A DNA stretch of 64,000 nt from Biomphalaria glabrata (taxonomy: Eukaryota > Mollusca > Gastropoda > Planorbidae). The DNA is taken from contig NC_074711.1 in assembly GCF_947242115.1 (NCBI RefSeq), forward strand, positions 6,975,934 through 7,039,933, in the 5' to 3' direction. Made by a program: the position numbers and the translations under genes. Below the pieces are notes generated by a model. The model was not told the DNA's origin and searched no databases. It saw only the letters and a program-made list of their open reading frames with translations. Of this stretch, positions 13,101-23,200 are shown one piece after another (positions within the stretch are counted from its first letter, which is position 1; every line of letters begins with the position of its first letter).

Positions 13101-13608
13101 GGTTCTAAAAGATACTCAAAAAGATAGCAAAGCTGCAACCATCATATTTCTATTTTGGATCAATATAACAATTATATAGACTGTTCTAGATGCCATAATA
13201 GTGGACTAATACAACAATCTCAATCTAAAATCTTATAAAGGATAGAAGAGTAACTTTGTTTAAGGATTAACTGAGTTCCACAATAAACAAAACTTACTCA
13301 TTGTGCTTTGCTAGCTGTGAATATAAAGCTTCCCCCAATACATTGCCTTGATTGTCAACAATGGCTGCTCCAGTGTCATCACAGCTGGTCTCAATTCCCA
13401 GGACATATCTTTTCTTACAAGCACTGCTTTCAGGGAAAGCTAGTTTTAATTGTTCTGATGACAATGATGCTGAATGGCAAAACTGAATTCTTAAATGTTT
13501 TAATTTACAGTAGCTCAGTGGAAAAGCTCTGAATCTGTGTGCTACTTTGTAACCAAATGTCAAATGCAGTTGTTTGAGATGAAACAACATTTTTGTGTTC
13601 AGAGACAT
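1156..13608 (-). CDS. OSGEPL1: Mitochondrial tRNA N6-threonylcarbamoyladenosine synthase, complete, 10 exons
   Basis: Kae1/TsaD/Qri7-family enzyme that transfers threonylcarbamoyl to A37 of ANN-decoding mitochondrial tRNAs. Exons in transcript order: 13298-13608, 11859-11958, 10794-10888, 10160-10222, 9451-9580, 6906-7110, 6253-6398, 5579-5709, 2369-2440, 1156-1237. All have GT-AG borders and matching phases; the sum is 1335 bp, 444 residues plus stop, against about 414 in human. Residues 1-65 are basic and serine-rich, fitting a mitochondrial presequence. Then come [10 protein letters not shown] (about 71-80), the HMEAH metal motif (177-181), SGGH (201-204), LSGGAA, FSFSGLK, SGGVASN (353-359), [10 protein letters not shown] (near 385-394) and the tail CPLGTDIS. 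All catalytic motifs look intact. Introns hold a LINE with reverse transcriptase, LINE tails and a SINE. It is transcribed divergently from AP5B1. The family call is very secure; the exact start Met is less so (a second Met lies at residue 7). Confidence 0.94.
1822..2092 (-). mobile_element. tRNA-headed SINE, copy 1 (antisense)
   Basis: Member of the commonest SINE family in the window. Read on the minus strand it has a tRNA-like head with a B-box-like GGGTTTGAATCC, a body with a conserved CAGCTGTAATG-type segment, a block reading like CCACATGACACCCTCGTTAACC, and an end in AAAGGAACTTTAC plus short A-rich repeats. Other copies are near 14924, 22054, 26999, 42114, 50645, 52741 and 53277. It lies in OSGEPL1 intron 9. 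Confidence 0.8.
2277..2330 (+). repeat. 54-bp exact direct duplicate of 3539-3592
   Basis: The 54 bases starting CTAAACTATTCAAGGATCAA are identical at 2277-2330 and 3539-3592, 1262 bp apart, while flanks differ. One copy lies in OSGEPL1 intron 9 and the other in intron 8. No transposon ends are visible. Confidence 0.85.
2560..2760 (-). mobile_element. LINE C-terminal fragment (zinc-finger tail)
   Basis: Minus-strand reading gives [19 protein letters not shown] followed by an arginine/lysine-rich linker and a decayed CHHC finger (HHCNKTC-like). This is the usual end of the second ORF in several snail LINE families. It is 5'-truncated and frame-broken, in OSGEPL1 intron 8. A related tail is at 22722-22925. 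Confidence 0.6.
3179..3230 (+). other. Possible terminal exon on the plus strand, unassigned
   Basis: A pyrimidine-rich tract ending TTTTTTGTAG is followed by 17 sense codons reading [17 protein letters not shown] and a stop. The acceptor is strong and the peptide looks protein-like, but no upstream plus-strand exon was found, and it lies inside OSGEPL1 intron 8 antisense to that gene. It could be chance or a transposon relic. Confidence 0.15.
7230..7362 (-). repeat. Partial duplicate of OSGEPL1 exon 6 end and donor
   Basis: This stretch repeats, with divergence, 6817-6935: the last codons of exon 6 (EYQRLG), its splice donor and about 90 bp of intron 6. Both contain the block CAGACATCTGTG. 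The copy sits in intron 5, keeps a donor (GTAAAT) and the same reading frame, but lacks the front of the exon. It looks like an old local duplication. Confidence 0.75.
7726..8829 (+). mobile_element. 5'-truncated LINE with reverse transcriptase (family A, copy 1)
   Basis: CR1/Jockey-like non-LTR element. Three consecutive frame segments cover the RT palm and thumb and the C-terminus: [20 protein letters not shown], then LFADD (the YxDD site), then [16 protein letters not shown], then [20 protein letters not shown], ending [20 protein letters not shown]. The N-terminal half and the endonuclease are missing. Two frame breaks separate the segments (near 7988 and 8213). The 3' untranslated part has GACGCGTAGGACGTAATC and an A-rich end. 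It lies in OSGEPL1 intron 5, opposite to that gene. Copies 2-4 are at 25408, 42728 and 51967. Confidence 0.88.
9755..10005 (+). mobile_element. LINE C-terminal tail fragment
   Basis: In mixed frames it reads [14 protein letters not shown], then RKTWMDN-like and [12 protein letters not shown], then a QRSQG-type end. This is the widely shared basic tail of non-LTR elements (R-rich, W, DN-KEW). Frame-broken. A close relative is at 38395-38640. It lies in OSGEPL1 intron 4. Confidence 0.5.
12215..12440 (+). mobile_element. LINE 3' end with zinc-finger tail inside (TA)n
   Basis: The open reading is [17 protein letters not shown], a Thr/Ser/Ala/Lys linker, then [20 protein letters not shown] and a stop, followed by a short 3' end containing CGACTGAAGGAGGCC. 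(TA)n tracts flank both sides (12166-12195 and 12460-12500), each followed or preceded by GCTTTTTTAAA, which suggests a target duplication. It lies in OSGEPL1 intron 1. Confidence 0.65.
12640..13075 (+). mobile_element. Second LINE C-terminal relic
   Basis: A 141-residue open frame ends [13 protein letters not shown], and the next frame continues [26 protein letters not shown] and FTGID. The pattern R-rich, D-VE-DL--LGV-RRKA is typical of RT-element C-termini. It is frame-broken near 12943. It lies in OSGEPL1 intron 1; it is not a host exon. Confidence 0.5.
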
Positions 13609-14297
13609 TATGTTTCCAGCAATCTCTTATAAAAAGTCAGTCAATTCTCAACAAAAAAGGGGTGTATAACATAGTCAATATAGACTAATGTCACTATAAT
13701 TGACTAAAAAAAGGCAAACCTGAAAGTTTAAAAAAAAACATTCACATACTAGTCACATAGCAAAAAAAGTAAACGTAAAAGGAAGGTATAAATCAATAGA
13801 TCAGATCTAGATTCTTTCTAGGAGGTAGATTTAGACTCAGGTTGACATACGACATGATACGTCACATAGTCACACATAAAATGACATGTCACATTCATAG
13901 TATAACTTAAGTATAGTTAATAATAGTTTAAAGTTATACTCATATAATACTGTTATAGCCATACTAGAGTCTAGTAACTAGGCATAGCATCTTAGATCTA
14001 TATAATCTAGTCTAGTAGTAAATCTACATGTAGACTCTACAGTACTCTAGATCTATATAACTTATTATAACTATAGAACCCTCTATAGGTCTAGATGATA
14101 CTATCTATCTAGATCTAATAAAAGTTAACTTCCAAATACTTTTAATAGATTTTTAGTCTAAGAAGTGTGTGACAAGACTTATTACAGTATGTAGCAGTTT
14201 ACATCAAGAGAGGATAATTCTTATCTTAAAAGTTTCTCGTTTTTTAATAACAATGGTAATGAAAGGGTGGTAAAAATTTTTAAAGAATTTCTTTATA
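13609..14297. promoter_or_regulatory. Probable bidirectional promoter OSGEPL1/AP5B1
   Basis: The two start codons point away from each other across 689 bp. The stretch contains a CRE-like ATACGTCAC (13857-13865), a palindromic TGACATGTCA (13882-13891), and several copies of AGATCTAGAT or TCTAGATCTA between 13800 and 14120. There is no TATA box in a position I would trust. Promoter function is inferred from the head-to-head layout only. Confidence 0.5.
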
Positions 14298-17200
14298 ATG
14301 TCATTGCAAAAACAAAATAAAGCCTATGGAGACTCAAACAACATTACAGAAAAGCTACGCTCCAGTATAAGCAATGGAACCACTTTTAAGTTGTTTGAAG
14401 ACGACTATTTTATTTTTGAACTGATCAAAGTTAGTGCCTCAATGTAATTTTATTATTTTCATATTTTGTAATCATCATTATATATTATATAATAATTAAT
14501 ACATAGACATCATCATCATCATGGTGATACTTGATTGTCTTGATAAGTCATAGTCATAATATTATATTAAATTATAAGCCATAAGTTGATGATGAAGTTA
14601 ATCTATTCTAGATCTATATGTTATATTTATTGAGACTAGATGTTATTTATATCATGATGTAGTCGTAGGTTAAATGTTACTATAAATAGTAAAATAAATT
14701 TAAGTTATACATAATTAAAAAAAAAATAACATCTTTTCTTTGTTTCATTATTTGTATAAAGATCTAGATCTAGAATCAAGAGATTCTATTCTTATATATA
14801 TATATATAGAGAGAGATTTAGACTTTCTCTCTCTCTCTTTCTCTCTCTTATATAATGATATATTATTATGTTAATAATTCAGTAAGCAACAATGAATGAC
14901 AGGGTTGTTTAGAAAGTTTAAAAAGTAAAGTAGCCTACCCTTTTAGACCTTGTGATCTAAATTTCAGCAATGTAAAGGTCATCTGTTTCTATGACTGATG
15001 GTTAATGAGGATGTCAGGTGGCCTGCACAATGACCAATGGCATTTACTCTCCCCAACTATTAGAGTTGAGTGGACTCAGGGATGTCCAAAAAATCCCAGA
15101 ATTAAAAATACCAGTCTTCACAGAGATTCAAACTTAGGACCTCTCAGATCAGAAGTGAAGCGCTTTACCACTCAGCCACCATGCCCCCATAGAAAGTTAA
15201 ACCAGACCATTAGTCCATGCAGTGCTTTTTTTGTAAAAAAAAATGGTGCTGGTACTCAGTGATGGATTACCTACCTTTTAACTACTAATAAATTAATAAT
15301 AAACATTAAAATACAAGAAAACTAATAATTTTTTCACCACATTGAAAAAGGTGCCGGTACACCATACCAGAGCGTACCGTCACAAAAAAAGCACTGAGTC
15401 CATGTATCCCAGAATTAAAAGTTTATCCAAGGGACATAAAAGAGAGGGGTGGGAGACCAGTCAGTCAGCTAAAAAGCTTCAGTCTCTCAAGGGAAAAATA
15501 ATCAAGCTGAGTTGTTGGCTGAGGTCTAAAATTAACCCATATGCAGTCTATTCTAGTTAGGCCTATATTATAATTTATAATATAAGTGTTAGATCTATAA
15601 TATGACTCACTTGATTTTAATTTGAAAATGTTTTTTTTTACAGCTTTTGTATGACAACTCCCTTGATATTAATACACAAGTAGAAATACTAACTGTTATT
15701 GAACAATATGCTTGTGGTACGCTGCCTTCGAACAGGTTCAGTAAATAAATTTTAAATTTATAGTTAAACTGATCAGTAGCTAATTGCAAAATATAATTGT
15801 CATTTTATTGACTCATCACATCTTTTTTTTTTCTTTTGTTCCATTCAGTTTTGACCAAGTGATAACAGCCTTACTTGACATTTACCAAGATTCACATTCT
15901 GCTTCACAGACTGTAGCCTCTCAGCTCCTGATTACACTTTCTACATTGTTTCTTTCAAATGATGAGCTTTTGGTAAATGTACATTTGAAACCTTTATTGA
16001 ATTATGTATGCAATACATTTTAATAGAGCCAGTTTTAAAAACAAGTTTCATCAGGTATATTGATTATTTCAGGACTCTGATCTCTGTGCAAAGTTGTTTT
16101 TTTTCCTGAAAACCTTATTGAATACATTTTAATAGAGCCAGTTTTAAAAACGAGTTTCATCAGGTATATTGATTGATTATTTTAGGACTCTGATCTCTGT
16201 GCAAAGTTTGTGGTCCTTCTGACAGATGTGATCTCCAAAGTTAACAATGTTACCAACAGAAGGTTGCGAGCCTGCTGCTGTCAGTGTTTGTCACAGCTGG
16301 TGTCTTGGAAACCTGTGAGTAAAAATGTGGTTGTTGATATTGATACATTCTCGTTTGATTAAAAAATTTGAATGGCAAAAGTTTATGCTTTTGTTTTTTA
16401 TGTTTAAATTAAGTGTAGTAGAAAAATACAATAAATGAATAAACAAGTTATTTTTTACAATACCACTATTCAATTCACAACTTCATGGTTGAACCTGGAC
16501 GCTGATCTAAAATCCGGCTCAAACGATTGTCCTATAAATTTAACAGTTGATATATATTGCTGAGAAAAGAATTGCTAGTTTGTTGGCTAGTATCATTTTT
16601 CAAAAAAATTAATTAATTAAAATTTTGCTATAAATTGGAGTAAAAAAAAAGCCATAACTGAGTTGTTTATTAAATTTAAATCTACTTAAAGTTTATTGAT
16701 AGATTATCTAAGCTTCACTTATATTTTTACATAAATCTAACATAGATTACGTCAGATTCTAGATGTAGATCTAGATATGGAAGTTCTAAATCAGAAATCT
16801 AGATCTAGTTGTCTATATAATAAAAGTACCAATAGTTTATTTTACATTGCCTGCTGGCCTAGATCTGACCATGTCAAAATCTCTGGTTTGGTACCCAGTT
16901 TGAGCTAAGATATTTTTTTAAATAATTTTTTCAAAATATTTTTTTTAGAGATGTATAATGGAGCTATCGTCTTTTAAAAAATGTATTTTGTAATGTTTTT
17001 CTTATTTTACTTTTTTATAAGCACCAAATTTATTGTTTTAAGTCCTTTTTTTTAATTAGCATGTATAATAATAGTAATTTACATAGCACTGTTCCCAAAC
17101 AAGATGTAGGCCATCAGCTAATAGCACTTTTTTTGTGTGTGCATTCTCTCAGGGCCTGCTTTGGAGATGGAGAGAAGCTTTAATAAGACTTGTGAAGGAA

Positions 17201-20200
17201 GAAAAAACGGATGTCATTCAGGACTATATGGTGTTACTGATCAATGTAATTAGCTCCCCTGATCAGTGAGTGGGTTTTATTTACGCACTTTTTTTGCCAT
17301 TGGCTTAGATTATTTACAGCCAAGAAACTTTTGTTAAAATGTAGTGTCACACTGAATGAGAACTGGCACTGACGTAACTTTTTTAATACTTAAGCTGTAA
17401 ACAATGTTATACATTATGTCATTAAAGCACTGTGCAGGATGGGCTAGTGTCCTGTTGTTTATATATTACATGGTTCAGGCCAAACTTTGACTGTCCCTAC
17501 TGCCTGGAGGAAGAAGAAATTGTTTCTCATTCTTTTTGAATGTCCCAGACTTGCTAAATTCTGTTTCAACATGTCTGAGAAGCCACTTACTCTTGACCTG
17601 AATGTGGCCATGTGTATTGCTCACAACCAGAGGTTTTTGTCTAGGGTTTTTTGAAAGAGAGGATGAGCCTTTTGAAGCTCTCACCCAAGTGGAGTTTAAT
17701 GATTATAGTAGGTTATGTGTATTGCACTTGGCATCTTGGATTGTGACACATACTGGTACATTAAAGTTATTGACTAACCAAGAAAATAAACTTACTGTAT
17801 CTATGAGTCTTATTTCACTAATAAATTAAACATTGCATGTCATAGTCAAAAGTGTATCCATTGATCCACTTGTACATAAGTTATCTAATGGTCAGCACTT
17901 TTTTCCCTGATTTATTTCTAAGTGATCTTCTAAGAACTGTAACCTACTTTTTCAAGTAGTTGCTTTCTTAACAATAGTCTCCCATGTGTAAGAGAGAGAG
18001 AGAGACAAAGTAGATTATGAGTAGTAAGTGCTTCTAGTGATTTCTTCCTAAATCTTTCCTTATAGAACTGAAGTGTTGGACCAGTCATATGACAAGTCTG
18101 GGAAAAAGGTTTGTTTGTTTACCTTTAAAAAGTAAAAAAAAACCCTTCAAACTAATTACTGTTTTACTTTTTAATTAAATAATTACATGGTTTCAGTGAC
18201 TTATTTTCAAATTCCACATTCATCAAATTTTAAAAATATTTTTTTCTTACATTATTTGGTTTCAAACTAGAACATGGCTAATGTGTGATTTCACAAAAAA
18301 AAAAAAGCATAAAATTATCTGTGTACACAGAAATTACTTATAAATTTAAAACACACCCTCACTGCATTGGCCTTGATTAGCAAATTGTCTGGTAATAAAG
18401 AGTACTAGGTTTATTCATAAACATCAAACATCATTGTTTATATTCAGATTTAGTTTTGAAACTACTGTATAGATAAACTAGTCCAGGGGAAATTATCATT
18501 TAATCCAACTATGAAATAGTGGTAAGCAAGAAGATTCAAGAATGTACACTTAAGTTTTCACTGAAGAAGGAGCAAGAATTGTACAACTGGATGGTCCATA
18601 GGTTTTAAGATAGATTTAAATCAATTTCTTGCTTTCCATTTTGTATTCTAACTAAGAAGAATTTATTTTTTTATTTTTATTCAGTTTATGTTTTCAATTT
18701 GAACTATTGAAGTATTTTATTCTATCAGGCATAAAATAAAACTGTTACTGTTAAGTCTATTACTGGTAGATTTATGTGTGATGCATATAATATATAGAAC
18801 AATATGAATAACCTTTTTTTTTAAATTTGACTTATAATAGACAGCCACACCAAGCAATGATTTGCTGTCAACAGTTTCACAGGTCATGGATAACATGTTC
18901 CTAATGACCCCTGCAGGATTGACTACTGTGGTGTGTTCCATAGCTCAGCTAGTAAAAACAAACAAAGACCTGCATCCTACAGTAGGTAGCTTTGTCAACT
19001 TGTAGCTTAAGTCAAAGTAGCAAAGGGGGGGGGGCAGCTTATACCAGAAAAGCTGAGGGTAGGATGGTAAAATTCTTAGCTTTTAACAGAGAGTCATGAG
19101 TTTGAACACACAGTGGATACTGAAATTTTAAAATTTGGAGGCTCTTGATTTATGAATTGACTGAATTAGCTGGATTAATTTATTGGCTATTTATTTGTTT
19201 TTGTGTTACAGATATTTAAGGCTCTAATGTTACAGTACATGTCATCTCTAGATCCCAATATTGTCTTCCTGATGTTGTATATTCAGGTAAGGGAAAGATT
19301 TAACTCAAACATTGGAGGAAACGAATATTATCTTTTTTTTTAATATAAGTATTTTAAATTAATGTTTATGTTAAATTAATGTTGGTCTAGTTGATAGCAA
19401 GTAATATTTACAAGTACTAGATTTACATCAGGTATTCTCACATAAGACCAGATGTAATGAAAACATGATTCATGTATAGGATATTGATCACTCATTTCTT
19501 ATATAGGCTTATAACTCGTTTTTAAATAATGTAGTCAAATTTACAACATATCAATGCTCTCACCAAGGAATAGAAATAATTTTTATTGGAAATAAACAGC
19601 TTCTATAATTTTTTCATTTAAAAGAATTCTAATGATCAATGAAGTCAGTGGTAAAGTATAGGTTACAGGGGTCTGTAGTAAATACACCAGATAAAAAAAT
19701 GGTATATATGAAGGCAGTGGTAAAGTATAGGTTACAGGGGTCTGTAGTAAATACACCAGATAAAAAAAAATGGTATATATGAAGGCAGTGATAAAGTATA
19801 GGTTACAGGGGTCTATGTAGTAGATATACCAGATTAAAAAAATGGTATATATGAAGGCAGTGGTAAAGTATAGGTTACAGGGGTCTATGAGTAGATAAAC
19901 TTGTTTCTAAGTCTTATAGTTTGTATCATGGCTAGCACAATGGGGTGAATGTATCTAGCTTTTTATGCTCAAGTGTATGACTTTAAGAGTTTGAGTCCAG
20001 ACTTCAGTACCGGTAACTAAAATCCTTATCTGTTCTTGTATCCCAACCCATGACTTTTGTGTTTGGTGACTCTACATCTGCTAAAAGTAAATTACTGAGA
20101 TACTGTATGTTTACTTTTTATGTTTTTATGCTCTGTATTACAGAAAGAATTTAGAGGACAGATTTTATCTTCATCTGAGGAAAGGACACTTTTAAACAGA

Positions 20201-23200
20201 GCCATGACTTGTGTGAATCTCCCAAGTCTAAGTACATCAACTCGCCTGATCATTGGCCAGTGGCTGTTGTCTTACCTACAAGATGTAAGCTTTAGTTTAA
20301 ATTTCATCAACTAAACTCCAGAAAGTAACACGAAATCATCTGTAATGCAAATGAAGCATAGCTTATTATATGTTGTCTATAGACAAAACAAAATTTTACT
20401 ACAGTTGAGCCTAAAAGGTTAATCAACTGTTGCTTATATTACTATAAAAAAATAATTTCAAGTATTTTGTTTGTTTATGTTTCAAAGGAAGCAATTAACT
20501 CATCATCAGAGTTCATGTTAAAAGATATGTCTCCCGTTGTATTTGATCCTCTGGATATACATACTTTAAAGTTGGCAATGATAAATAGTTGCTCTGGGCC
20601 TAAAAATCAAGGTTAGTTGTTCTAATGTTTCTTATTAGTAATCATTTGTTGTTATAAATATATCTGTGAAGTATCACTCTTCATCTGCCCTATAGATCAC
20701 AAGGTCTGAAAGGGGAACTTTTCTTTACATTCAGGAAACTGACAGTATCATATCATCATTCTGGAATTATTGTCTTAGTGGCTAAATGTTTCAAGATCAT
20801 TTTCAATTATTATTCTTGTATTAATATTGCTTTTTCTTTTCTGCATAAATTATTCTAATTTTTGTTGTGCATTTTTTTTTTTTAAAGTTCAATAATTAAA
20901 ATTTCTTCACTAAAAGATGTTTCAGGAAATCTGCATTACTTAACACAGCTTGCGGACACAACTGGAGGTGCAAGAGTTACCTGCCATTTGTTTCGTAGTT
21001 TGTTTTTACTAGTGACTACCAGAAGTTCTCAGACTGTGAGGAGTAATGTGTTAAGGTGAGTGTGTACATGAGCATGGGGTGGTGGTGTTCTGAAATGGTA
21101 CATGATCATTTGTGTTGGGATGGATTCTCAGGCTGTAAGAAGTGAGTGCACTGATGTAGATGTGAGTTCCCGAGCTCTAAGGTGCAGGTAGAGATGAGCA
21201 GTGAGCTTTGTACATTTAGGTTAGTGGCGTTTATGTTTACATCAGTGTTGGTAGGAGCACCCATGCCATAAGAAATAGTATGCTAAAATGTCCTTTTGTT
21301 GGTACACTTGTATACATGTAATCTTTTTTTGTTGTTGAAGCTATCAATATTATTAACAAAAAAATATTAGTTTCAGTCCTTCTTAATGTTTTGAATCTAC
21401 AATTGTTGACCCAGTGACATCTTGCTAATTACTATAATTATTTTCGCATTGTTGATTTTTAAATGTATTTTATTTTCTGTATTTCTTTGTATGTTTTTGT
21501 TTGTTTACAAACTGTAGCTATGATCTTTCAGAATCACAAAGAAATTATTTCAAAATTTTCCACACCTCATCCCCATGATGGTTGATTTTCTCAGAGCAGT
21601 GAAAGAAAACCAGCCTCACGAGTAAGTTCTTAGCACTAGACGGTTATCTTTTGCAGCATCATTCTAATTTTCATTTATTATAACTAGTTGTACAAAACAA
21701 AACTGGTCTAACTAGCAACATTTGTTCTTTTAGTTTGGCCAGAGTTTAAAACCCTAGTCAAGGGCATAATTAAGACTCAGGACCCATTTTTTAAAATTTA
21801 TTTAAAAATAATAATTAAGATATAAGAAGCCAAGATACACACCAAGGATGAATTCCTACCATAAATTATTGCCTTTCTTTTAGATTGAAAGCTATTTATA
21901 GTATAGAACTTCTGTGTGGGTGACATTGTTCCAACATTGGCTTTCTCCTTGTTACATTGCTCTAAGAGATGAACCAAAGTCAATCTAAGACAGAAGAAGA
22001 CCAACACAACATTATTGCAATATATAATATTTACTAGAACTACAAAAACCCTTGGAGGCACAGTGGATGATTGGTAAAGTGCTTGACTTCCAAACTGAGG
22101 AGACCCCGAGTTTGAATCCTGGTGAAGACTGGGATTTTTAATTTCAGGATATTTAGGGCCTCTTTGGGCCCTCCCAGCTCTATTGGGTACCTGATATACG
22201 TTTGGGAAAGTAAAGGCAGAAAGTCATTGTGCTGGCTACATGACACCCTTGTTCACAGTGAGCCACAGAAACAGATAACCTTGACATTATCTGCCTTGTA
22301 GATTGCAAGTTCTGAAGGGGGAATTTTACAAAAACCCTTACCATTTATAGATCTGTTAAAACATTGTTACATTGAAGTTAGTTAATGATGCTCTACCAGT
22401 GTCTGGTGCAATGGTAATGGATGTTTCTGTTACAGAGAACTTCATCAAGAAATCTTGTCACTGCTTCATGACACTGTTCTCTCACTGGCTATCAAAACTT
22501 TGTTGGGAAATTATCAGAACTACCTCCAGGTCTGGATGCTGTCAGCTCAGGATGTTACGATACAACAACAGGTGAGGGCCATACACTATCTCATGTTCTG
22601 GATGCTGTAATTTAAAGTTGGTATTATAGGTAACAGGCTAGTACCTACCTCACTGTACCTTCTGTTTTCTAAGCTTTTAGCTCAGTATGGTTCAATACAA
22701 TGACATGCATGATAATAATAAGACTTGTCTTAGAGTCCAAAGATTAATGAAGAGTGCAGTAGTTCACGTGGCTACACAGCCTCAACTCGACCTACATATT
22801 TTGCCACATTTAGTGCAGACATAGCCATTGTCCACAGGCAGTCGATTTAGATTCCTTTTCACTGTCTACGGCTGTCCACAGCATTGGATTTTCTTTTGGT
22901 CTCAAATGTGTATACCACATTTTCACTCAAATATTCTATGTAAAGTAGACATTAGAAATAGATTCTATACTAGACTTTGTTTTTGTGTTGCATTTATTTA
23001 AATAAAATGTGATGTAAAACAAATAATACATCTAGTCGCTTAATGAAAGTTTTCAACTATCACTACCAGAAATAGAGAATTATTGCCATTATAAATAAAG
23101 GCTGTTAATGTTAAATGTGGAGAAAGAATGTTAAGTTCTGTTTGATTTAATTTACTATCTTTCTGTTTCTATTATAGAAGCCTTTAATAAGACTGTTGGA

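Noticed and set aside
13308-13532. Plus-strand open frame of 74 codons
   Set aside because: Shadow of OSGEPL1 exon 1 on the other strand.
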